A DNA stretch of 6,427 nt, taken from Phycisphaerales bacterium (GTDB taxonomy: Bacteria; Planctomycetota; Phycisphaerae; Tepidisphaerales; Tepidisphaeraceae). How positions within the stretch are numbered: the first letter of the stretch is position 1; each line of letters opens with the position of its first letter. A program made the position numbers and the translations under genes. The notes beneath the pieces are model-generated. The model was given only the letters and a program-made list of their open reading frames with translations. It did no database searches and had not been told where the DNA came from. This document shows positions 1 to 4,984 of this stretch, in pieces. The stretch covers positions 1-6,427 of the forward strand of contig JAQGHP010000189.1 of NCBI GenBank assembly GCA_028288775.1, read 5' to 3'.

Positions 1-18
1 CCCGGGCTCCTTCGTTAT

Positions 19-65
19 AAAATGAAAGCGACCGGTGATCGCAGATCACCGGTCGCTTTCATTTT
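19..65 (-). terminator. Intrinsic terminator after rplT (likely bidirectional)
   Basis: A perfect inverted repeat has arms at 19-40 and 44-65 (22 bp) and a 3-nt loop. In the minus-strand transcript the stem ends in UUUU followed by AUAA, and it begins 18 nt past the rplT stop codon. The A/T ends are symmetrical, so it would also act on transcripts entering from the plus strand. It is the natural end of the thrS-infC-rpmI-rplT cluster. Confidence 0.9.
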
Positions 66-83
66 GTCTATTGCACCGCGGCT

Positions 84-461
84 TTAGGCAGCCTTGGGCG
101 TTTGCAGGACCAGGTGGGGCCGGGCCAATTCGACGATGGCGTTGAACGCCGCGACGTCGATGTTCGCCAGGTCGCTGAGCATTTTGCGGTTAAGCTCGAT
201 CCCGGCGGCGACGAGTGCGGGGATGAAGCGGTTGTACGGGATTCCCCGTTCGCGGACGGCTGCGGCGAGGCGGGTGACCCAGAGGGTGCGGAAGTGCCGC
301 TTCTTTTGGCGGCGGTCGCGCGTGGCGTACTTGCCGGCCTTGCGGGTGAATTCAATGGCCTGGCGGTAAATCGTACCCGGGCCGCCGACGAATCCCTTGG
401 CGCGTTTGAGAACGCGTTTGCGTTTGCGGGCGTGGGTAGGCCCGCCGGTTACACGAGGCAT
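84..461 (-). CDS. rplT: 50S ribosomal protein L20
   Basis: This gene encodes a 125-residue L20, a 23S rRNA-binding protein needed early in 50S assembly; in several bacteria it also represses its own operon. The family signature is clear: a basic N-terminal tail (MPRVTGGPTHARKRKRVLK), then KAGKYATRDRRQKKRHFRTLW, then the globular half with NRKMLSDLANID. The usual length is about 118, so the protein is complete with a few extra residues at the C-terminus. The ATG at 459-461 is preceded by AAAGGA (469-474) with a 7-nt spacer. It is the last gene of the cluster, 226 nt after rpmI, and is followed by a strong terminator. The wide gap from rpmI is unusual, since these two genes are often close, and it is filled by a palindromic repeat element. 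Confidence 0.97.
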   Translation of the reverse strand: MPRVTGGPTHARKRKRVLKRAKGFVGGPGTIYRQAIEFTRKAGKYATRDRRQKKRHFRTLWVTRLAAAVRERGIPYNRFIPALVAAGIELNRKMLSDLANIDVAAFNAIVELARPHLVLQTPKAA

Positions 462-519
462 GGTCCAGTCCTTTCATGGGGAGCCAGAGGCACTTCGCCG
501 CTACGGGCGGGGCTTGGCT

Positions 520-547
520 GCACCGGCGACGCGCCGGTGCTTTGTTT
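520..547 (+). terminator. Terminator-like hairpin, plus-strand orientation
   Basis: A perfect 9-bp GC stem (520-528 with 532-540, loop 529-531) is followed by TTTGTTT on the plus strand. In the minus-strand transcript of the operon it would be a hairpin without a U-tract. No plus-strand gene lies upstream, so if functional it would block antisense transcription into rpmI. It may also just be a stable spacer stem. Confidence 0.4.
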
Positions 548-548
548 C

Positions 549-672
549 GGAGCTGAAACGCGGCTCGTGAAACGTGCGTCTGAAACGTGAAGACGTGAAA
601 CGTGAGAAGACTTCGGTTAGCCGTGTCTTCTCACGATTCACGTTTCACGTTTCAAACACACGTTTCAGCTCC
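549..672. repeat. Palindromic element built of GTGAAAC-type heptamers
   Basis: This 124-bp imperfect palindrome lies between rpmI and rplT. The inner stem pairs 568-611 with 625-667 around a 13-nt loop. It has 40 Watson-Crick pairs, one mismatch (600/636), one bulge (592) and two C/A mismatches on the plus strand that become G-U pairs in the minus-strand transcript. An alternative 12-bp outer stem pairs 549-560 with 661-672. The arms consist of repeated GTGAAAC or CTGAAAC heptamers (starting at 553, 567, 580, 595) and their complements (starting at 642, 649, 662). More complement copies lie at 676 and 695, the last one inside the rpmI coding end. The function is unknown; it could be an mRNA-stabilising or processing hairpin, or a small dispersed intergenic repeat. 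Confidence 0.8.
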
Positions 673-687
673 CACGTTTCTCGAATG

Positions 688-987
688 CTATTTCGTTTCA
701 GCGGCCGCAGTCGCGGCCGCGGCGGCGGCTTTCTCTCGCCGAAGGGCGGCCAGCGCCCGTTCGTGGGCGATCTTGGCGGGCTTGAGCTTGCTCACGCCCA
801 TCAGGGCGCGCATGTTCTTTGCGTGGCCTTCGAACAGGATGGCCGGCCGGCGGAGCTTGCGGCGCTTGTTGGCCGGGCGGCTGCTCATCAAGTGCGAGGT
901 CAGGCAGTGGCCACGCTTGAGCTTGCCGGTCTTGGTGACCCTGAAGCGCTTGGCCACGCTCTTATTGGGTTTCAGCTTGTATCCCAT
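688..987 (-). CDS. rpmI: 50S ribosomal protein L35 with Ala-rich C-terminal extension
   Basis: This gene encodes a 99-residue L35, a small basic protein of the large ribosomal subunit. Residues 1-64 follow the family: KPNKSVAKRFRVTKTGKLKR at the start, then SSRPANKRRKLRRPAIL. The family is normally about 65 residues, so residues 65-99 are an extension, first basic and helical (KLKPAKIAHERALAALRREK), then an alanine run ending AETK. I chose the ATG at 985-987 because it begins the conserved L35 sequence and has GGAAAG (994-999) 6 nt upstream; the open frame extends further up to 1101, but that part is leader. The last four codons overlap a copy of the heptamer repeat that fills the gap to rplT. 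A hairpin directly precedes the Shine-Dalgarno, which fits translational control. Confidence 0.95.
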   Translation of the reverse strand: MGYKLKPNKSVAKRFRVTKTGKLKRGHCLTSHLMSSRPANKRRKLRRPAILFEGHAKNMRALMGVSKLKPAKIAHERALAALRREKAAAAAATAAAETK

Positions 988-999
988 CACGGTCTTTCC

Positions 1000-1052
1000 G
1001 GACTCCCTAATCCGGAGTCCTGCGTACGAAGCGGATAATCGAGTCCTAAGAC
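1000..1052 (-). promoter_or_regulatory. Structured rpmI leader, possible translational operator
   Basis: Just upstream of the rpmI Shine-Dalgarno, the transcript can form a 7-bp stem (1014-1020 with 1000-1006, 7-nt loop). A second copy of GGACTC at 1041-1046 could pair with the same GAGTCC instead, so two folds compete. Positions 1038-1052 also resemble 2027-2042 in the infC leader. In E. coli and Bacillus, L20 controls this operon through structured RNA in the infC-rpmI region or in front of infC. Assigning this segment to L20 is inference. Confidence 0.45.
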
Positions 1053-1054
1053 AA

Positions 1055-1090
1055 ACGCCCCCCAATCGGTTTTGCCGATTGAGGGGGCGT
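1055..1090 (-). terminator. Terminator or attenuator between infC and rpmI
   Basis: In the minus-strand transcript a GC-rich stem of about 15 bp forms (1075-1090 with 1055-1069, A1082 bulged, 5-nt loop). It is followed by UUUGUCUU at about 1054-1047. It starts 54 nt after the infC stop codon and ends 67 nt before rpmI. This is the layout of an intrinsic terminator inside the operon. It would lower the yield of L35/L20 mRNA relative to IF3 unless read through or bypassed by another promoter. Confidence 0.7.
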
Positions 1091-1144
1091 GAAGATAGCA
1101 AGTGTCTCGCCCGCCGTCCAGTGCGTGCCTAGGCGTACCGCGGA

Positions 1145-1912
1145 TTACGACACGGCCGGGGTTGCCGGCGCGGGAGCCGGGCGGGGCGCAGCCGGGGCCG
1201 CGGTCGGACGCGGCGGGATCGGGGTGCCGGCGGGCCGGGAAATCCCCGGGCCTACCGGGCCAGTCTGTGGCCGCGGGGCCACGGGAGACGCGCCGCCAGT
1301 CCCGGCTGCGGCTCCGGGCCGGGTGCCGCCCATCGGGATGTTCATGCTGCTGCCCACGCGGACGGGCGGCAGGTCGGGGATCTTGACCTTCGTCGGGTCC
1401 TTGTGGTCCGGCTGCAAGACCAGCGACATGCGCTTGCCTTCGATCTTGGCGTCGCGCTCCACCTTGCTGACAAGGAACAGCTCCTGCTTGACCTTGTTGA
1501 ACAAGTTGCGGCCCAAGTCCAGATGCGCCATTTCACGCCCCTTGAACCGGAGCGTGAACTGCACCTTGTTCCCTTCCTTGAGGAAGTCGCGGGCGCGATT
1601 GACCTTGATTTGCAGGTCGTGGTCGCCGATGCGGATCGTGTCGATGTTGATCTGCTTCAGGCGGCCACCGCGGGAGGAGGCGCGGGATTTGTCTTCTTTT
1701 TTCTGTTGCTGATAGCGCCATTTGCCGTAGTCCATGATGCGGCAAACGGGCGGGCGGGCGGTGGGGGCGACTTCGACCAGGTCGAGGCCGGCCTCGCGGG
1801 CCATGCGCAGGGCTTCGGACGTGGTGACGATCCCGACCTGCTCCTCCTTATCGTTGACCAGCCGGATCGGCGAAATCCGGATCTGCTCATTGTGGCGAAA
1901 GTTCGTAGAAAT
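1145..1912 (-). CDS. infC: Translation initiation factor IF-3, AUU start, Pro/Ala-rich tail
   Basis: IF3 binds the 30S subunit, prevents early 50S joining and checks the start codon and initiator tRNA. The N-domain (about residues 8-75) shows NEQIRISPIRLV, EEQVGIV and the signature PPVCRIMDYGKWRYQQQKK. The linker and C-domain follow, with RIGDHDLQIKVNRARDFL, VQFTLRFKGREMAH and the closing MSLVLQP at about 162-168. Residues 169-255 are a Pro/Ala/Gly-rich, probably disordered tail; E. coli IF3 is 180 residues. The frame has no ATG, GTG or TTG between the stop at 1919-1921 and residue 37, so the first ATG (1804) would remove half of the N-domain. The ATT at 1910-1912 has AGGAG (1922-1926) 9 nt upstream and gives the full domain. 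AUU is the known autoregulatory start of enterobacterial infC. Confidence 0.95.
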   Translation of the reverse strand: MSTNFRHNEQIRISPIRLVNDKEEQVGIVTTSEALRMAREAGLDLVEVAPTARPPVCRIMDYGKWRYQQQKKEDKSRASSRGGRLKQINIDTIRIGDHDLQIKVNRARDFLKEGNKVQFTLRFKGREMAHLDLGRNLFNKVKQELFLVSKVERDAKIEGKRMSLVLQPDHKDPTKVKIPDLPPVRVGSSMNIPMGGTRPGAAAGTGGASPVAPRPQTGPVGPGISRPAGTPIPPRPTAAPAAPRPAPAPATPAVS

Positions 1913-1921
1913 GGCCTGTCA

Positions 1922-1926
1922 CTCCT
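1922..1926 (-). promoter_or_regulatory. infC Shine-Dalgarno fixing an ATT start
   Basis: AGGAG on the minus strand lies 9 nt before ATT (1910-1912). It overlaps the approach to the in-frame TGA at 1919-1921, which rules out any start further upstream in this frame. Together these define the non-canonical start. Confidence 0.85.
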
Positions 1927-1932
1927 GTGTTG

Positions 1933-2035
1933 GGACTAAAGGACTGAATGCCGTCGATCGGGCACATGCCCGCCGGGCATCGAGAATCTTTACTGCCGGC
2001 TCGATCCCCAGTCCTCTTAGCTCCGGATCGAGTCC
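1933..2035 (-). promoter_or_regulatory. Structured infC leader with possible pseudoknot
   Basis: The 185-nt space from thrS to infC holds several stems. An 8-bp stem pairs 2025-2032 with 2000-2007. Its 17-nt loop (2008-2024) is complementary to 1933-1945, close to the infC Shine-Dalgarno: 13 pairs with two single bulges. A third short stem pairs 1966-1971 with 1975-1980, and 1961-1964 can compete for one of its arms. This folding would place control near the infC ribosome site, as L20 or IF3 autocontrol does in other bacteria. No convincing promoter was found; TATAGT at about 2040-2045 on the minus strand lacks a good -35 at normal spacing. Confidence 0.45.
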
Positions 2036-2097
2036 CCTAGACTATAGCCTTACGATGGCCCGGATACGGCGCTCAAAATTAAAGAGTAAAACCGTAA

Positions 2098-4128
2098 TCA
2101 CGCGGGCACCGCCGGGGTCGCTCCCCGGGTGGCCAGTTCCTGCCTGCAGCGCTGAATAAACTCGGTCAACGGCATGCGGTTCTGGTCGGCAGTCCCTCTC
2201 GGGCGGACACTGACCCCGCGTGCCGCAGCCTCCTGCTCCCCTATGATGAGCATGTACGGTATCTTTTGCAAGGCGGCATCGCGAATTTTTGCCCCCACCT
2301 TATCCGGCCCGAAGTCCCCTTCCGCCCGCAATCCTTCGGCCTTCAGGGCCTGGTCCACTTCTTTGGCGTAATCGACGAACTTCTCGCTGATCGTCAGCAC
2401 CCGCACCTGCTCGGGGGCGAGCCAAAGCGGAAAAGCCCCGGCAAAATGCTCGATCAGCACGCCGATGAACCGCTCCATGCTCCCGAACGGCGCACGGTGG
2501 ATCATCACCGGCCGATGCGGCTTGTTATCCGCCCCCGTGTATGAGAGGTCAAACCGCTGCGGCAATTGGTAATCAACCTGCACCGTCCCAAGCTGCCATT
2601 CCCGCCCGATGACGTCCTTGACGACGAAGTCGATCTTCGGCCCGTAAAACGCTGCTTCGCCCGGCTCGGTGGTGAAGGGCACGCCCAGGCTGGCCGCGGC
2701 GTCGGTACACGCCTTCTCGGCCTTATCCCATTGCGCCGTTTCACCCACATATTTCGCGCTGTCCGGATCGCGCAGCCCAACCCGCACGCGGTAATCGTGC
2801 ATGCCCAGCGTATTGAAAACGATCTTCACCAACTCCAGGCATCCCATCAGCTCGGCGGATAGCTGTTCTTCGGTCACGAACAGATGCGCGTCGTCCTGCG
2901 TGAATCCGCGGACGCGGGTCATGCCGCCCAGCTCGCCGGACTTTTCCCAGCGGTAGACGGTGCCGAATTCCGCAAGGCGAACAGGCATCCCACGATAACT
3001 CCGCGGCTCAGACGCGAAGATGCGGATGTGCATCGGGCAGTTCATCGGCTTAAGCAGGTAGCCGTCGATCTCGCCCTTCTCCATTCGGTTCGACAACTCC
3101 GCGCAGCCGCAGTTTTCCTTCGCGAGCTTCTCGAAAAACTCCCGATCCACCAACGGCGGAAACTGGCTCTCCCGGTAATACGGGTAGTGCCCGCTGGTGC
3201 GGTACAAATCCAGCCGCCCGATGTGCGGCGTAAAGACCTGCGAATATCCCTGGCGGCCCAGATGCTCTGAAATAAACTTCTGCAGCTCCAGCCGGACGAT
3301 CGCCCCTTTGGGCTTCCAAAGCACCAGGCCCTGCCCCACCTGCTCGTCAATGGTAAAGAGCCCAAGCTGCGGCCCCAGCACGCGGTGGTCGCGCTTCTTG
3401 GCCTCTTCCTGCATTTGGGTGAGCTTGTCGAGCTCGGCCTTGTCGAAGAAGGCGGTGCCGTAAACGCGGGTGAGTTGCTCGCGATTGCTGTCGCCGCGCC
3501 AGTACGCCCCCGCCACGCTTTGGAGCTTGAAGGCCTTGATCTTCCCAGTGGAAGGCACGTGCGGCCCGATGCACAGGTCGGTGAAATCGCCCTGCCGATA
3601 GATCGAAACCGTCTTCTCCCCCTTCTCCACGAGCCCGTCGATGATCTCGTCTTTGAACCGCTGCTCCTGAGAATGCAGGATTTGCTTGGCGGTTGCCGGT
3701 TCGACATCCTCGCGTTGGAAGGGCAGATTTTCCTCGACGATCTTCTGCATCTCCTTCTCGACCCGCGGCAGATCATCGGCCGAGAAGCTCACGCCCTTGG
3801 GAAACTCGAAGTCGTAGAAGAACCCGTTCTCGATCACCGGCCCGATGGTGTATTGGAACTTGGGGCCGTAAAGACGGCGCAGCGCCTGCGCCAGCACGTG
3901 AGCCGTGCTGTGCCGCATGACGTAAAGGCCTTCGGGATTTTTGTCCGTGATGATCTGGAGGTCGTGGGACCCGCTGAGCGGGTGCGAGAGGTCCACGAGC
4001 TTCCCGTCGACCTTCCCGACGATGGCCGCCTTCGCCAGCCCCCGCCCGATCGACTCGGCGACCTGCCCGACGGTCACCCCGTCCGCGAATTCCTTAACGC
4101 TCCCATCCGGGAGTTTGATCAATGCCAT
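2098..4128 (-). CDS. thrS: Threonyl-tRNA synthetase
   Basis: This cytoplasmic class II synthetase joins threonine to tRNA-Thr and edits mischarged Ser-tRNA-Thr; it has 676 residues. Domains in order: TGS (about 1-62), the editing domain with HSTAH at 73-77 and CIGPH at 186-190, the catalytic core from about 270 to 565, and the C-terminal anticodon-binding domain. Zinc-site residues are Cys364 (in KPMNCPMH), His415 (in RGFTQDDAHLF) and His544 (in IHRAPFGSMERF). The motif 2 region is AEFGTVYRWEKSGELGG. About 25 extra residues, with a CGC motif, lie before KPMNC compared with E. coli (642 aa). I chose the ATG at 4126-4128: the GAGGA just upstream is close (3-4 nt), and this start makes the editing histidines 73 and 77 as in E. 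coli. A GTG at 4146 in frame has no Shine-Dalgarno. It heads the infC-rpmI-rplT cluster. Confidence 0.98.
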   Translation of the reverse strand: MALIKLPDGSVKEFADGVTVGQVAESIGRGLAKAAIVGKVDGKLVDLSHPLSGSHDLQIITDKNPEGLYVMRHSTAHVLAQALRRLYGPKFQYTIGPVIENGFFYDFEFPKGVSFSADDLPRVEKEMQKIVEENLPFQREDVEPATAKQILHSQEQRFKDEIIDGLVEKGEKTVSIYRQGDFTDLCIGPHVPSTGKIKAFKLQSVAGAYWRGDSNREQLTRVYGTAFFDKAELDKLTQMQEEAKKRDHRVLGPQLGLFTIDEQVGQGLVLWKPKGAIVRLELQKFISEHLGRQGYSQVFTPHIGRLDLYRTSGHYPYYRESQFPPLVDREFFEKLAKENCGCAELSNRMEKGEIDGYLLKPMNCPMHIRIFASEPRSYRGMPVRLAEFGTVYRWEKSGELGGMTRVRGFTQDDAHLFVTEEQLSAELMGCLELVKIVFNTLGMHDYRVRVGLRDPDSAKYVGETAQWDKAEKACTDAAASLGVPFTTEPGEAAFYGPKIDFVVKDVIGREWQLGTVQVDYQLPQRFDLSYTGADNKPHRPVMIHRAPFGSMERFIGVLIEHFAGAFPLWLAPEQVRVLTISEKFVDYAKEVDQALKAEGLRAEGDFGPDKVGAKIRDAALQKIPYMLIIGEQEAAARGVSVRPRGTADQNRMPLTEFIQRCRQELATRGATPAVPA

Positions 4129-4334
4129 AATTCCTCGCTCACACACTCACTAGCGTCAACGCACTCCCCATCGTCCGGCATCCCCGCCGCTTCGTCAAAC
4201 TGAGGGATTGAATAACCTTCCGACAATCCGGGAAGACTTTCCACGACCGCCGCGCTATAGCCGGAAAAAACCCGCCTGGTTGCGTCAATCATATGCTTCT
4301 CTCGCGCACCATCCAGCAGCAGTGACGTACCCAT
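4119..4334 (-). CDS. Doubtful 71-aa ORF upstream of thrS
   Basis: This short open frame sits in the otherwise empty space upstream of thrS and its stop overlaps the thrS start by 10 nt in another frame. Its ATG (4332-4334) has a perfect TAAGGAG (4338-4344), but with a spacer of only 3 nt. The product is acidic towards the C-terminus (AAGMPDDGECVDASECVSEE) with no domain, membrane segment or signal I recognise. Third-position base use is mixed and not as GC-rich as in thrS. It may be a leader peptide coupled to thrS translation or simply a chance frame. Confidence 0.25.
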   Translation of the reverse strand: MGTSLLLDGAREKHMIDATRRVFSGYSAAVVESLPGLSEGYSIPQFDEAAGMPDDGECVDASECVSEELWH

Positions 4335-4353
4335 CCGCTCCTTACGTTACAAT
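4322..4353 (+). promoter_or_regulatory. Possible promoter for the small membrane protein gene
   Basis: TACAAT at 4348-4353 matches a -10 box in five of six positions. The best upstream partner, GTGACG at 4322-4327, is only a partial -35 and the 20-nt spacing is long. A start near 4360 would leave a leader of about 60 nt before the ATG at 4420. Confidence 0.3.
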
Positions 4354-4419
4354 GATGGAGCATGCCCACCCTGACCGGGGGGAGCGAGAGGACGCCAGCC
4401 GTGAAGGGGTGGCCAGGTC

Positions 4420-4734
4420 ATGAAGCCGATTCTCGAGTACCGTAAACCTTCGACTCAACCCAAACTGTCGAACGCCGCCGGACTGATTTCGGTGATAACC
4501 GGGGTGATGGGTGCGTGTCCGATCGTTCTCCTCTGGCTGCCGGGTGTTCTGAACGGCACTCAAAAGCAAGCGATGCTGTTGATCCCACCCATTCTGCTGT
4601 TGACGGGCTGCATTTTCGGGGGGATGGCGATTTTCTCGCAAACCAGCAACCGGGAACTCGGCTGGATCGGCTTGGCAATCAACGGCCTCATCCTGGTCTG
4701 TGTCGGCATCCTCGTTTGCCGAGCCGCCAGGTAA
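4420..4734 (+). CDS. Small three-helix membrane protein, DUF4190-like
   Basis: This gene encodes a 104-residue hydrophobic protein with no recognised enzymatic motif. After a polar N-terminus of about 18 residues there are three likely membrane helices: about 20-43 (AGLISVITGVMGACPIVLLW), 51-72 (LLIPPILLLTGCIFGGMAIF) and 80-101 (GWIGLAINGLILVCVGILVC). The pattern of a Gly-rich helix, a polar turn with NRELG and then GLAINGLIL resembles DUF4190-type small membrane proteins; this is judged by eye only. The ATG at 4420-4422 is preceded by AAGGGG (4404-4409) with a 10-nt spacer. It is a single gene, divergent from thrS and convergent with the sulfotransferase gene. A long minus-strand frame runs opposite it and looks like an antisense shadow. 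Confidence 0.75.
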   Translation: MKPILEYRKPSTQPKLSNAAGLISVITGVMGACPIVLLWLPGVLNGTQKQAMLLIPPILLLTGCIFGGMAIFSQTSNRELGWIGLAINGLILVCVGILVCRAAR

Positions 4735-4853
4735 AGTTATCTCCGCATTGTCCTGCCCAGCACCCGCGCCTAGCCTCTGCTGACTTACCCTTCCGGCGTT
4801 TCGATGAGGTTTGCAGCCGCGAAGCTTGTCTTCGCCACGTGGGACCAAGGCAC
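4735..4853. other. Intergenic space between convergent genes
   Basis: I see no gene, repeat or clear signal here. The space continues with a long hairpin (4854-4948) and a short tail up to the end of the sulfotransferase gene at 4985. A small stem pairs 4950-4955 with 4965-4970. Confidence 0.6.
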
Positions 4854-4948
4854 AGACGAGTAAGAGTAGGATTAAGAGTAAGAGTAGGATCGCGCTCTGG
4901 ACTTCCCTGGACGCGCGTCCTAATCCCACTCTTAAATCCTACTCGTCT
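4854..4948. repeat. Long hairpin built of GAGTA-type hexamer repeats
   Basis: The left arm (4854-4895) consists of repeated AGAGTA units with AGGATT spacers. The right arm (4913-4948) is its imperfect complement: AGACGAGTA pairs with 4940-4948, GGATT with 4935-4939, AAGAGT with 4928-4933, TAGGA with 4918-4922 and CGCGC with 4913-4917. One extra hexamer (4863-4868) bulges from the left arm. Two A/C mismatches (4880/4927, 4881/4926) become U-G pairs in the minus-strand transcript. The loop is 17 nt. It lies 36 nt past the sulfotransferase stop, where it could protect the mRNA 3' end. On the plus strand it is followed by a short T-run, so it may also stop transcripts of the membrane protein gene. 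Confidence 0.7.
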
Positions 4949-4984
4949 TTTCGTCTTCCCCACGGACGAACACAAGGTTTGTCC

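Noticed and set aside
102..590. 162-codon plus-strand frame across rplT
   Set aside because: Antisense to L20 and to the spacer; no recognisable protein features.
549..672. CRISPR array in the repeat-rich spacer
   Set aside because: The units are only 7 nt, variable and arranged as an inverted repeat, with no spacers of constant length and no cas genes.
988..1101. N-terminal 38-residue extension of L35
   Set aside because: It is translated leader and terminator sequence; conserved L35 begins at 987, which has its own ribosome site.
1145..1804. infC starting at the first ATG (1804)
   Set aside because: It would delete half of the conserved IF3 N-domain; the frame upstream encodes it and has a good Shine-Dalgarno before ATT.
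2040..2075. Sigma70 promoter before infC (TTGAGC and TATAGT)
   Set aside because: The two boxes are about 24 nt apart, too far for a normal promoter.
3385..4203. 272-codon plus-strand frame opposite thrS
   Set aside because: It lies entirely antisense to the ThrRS N-terminal half, which has strong family motifs. Long antisense frames are common in GC-rich genes.
4342..4929. 195-codon minus-strand frame opposite the small membrane protein gene
   Set aside because: It is rich in Arg, Gln and Asn with no domain pattern, as expected from the antisense of hydrophobic codons. The plus-strand gene has a ribosome site and three clear membrane helices.
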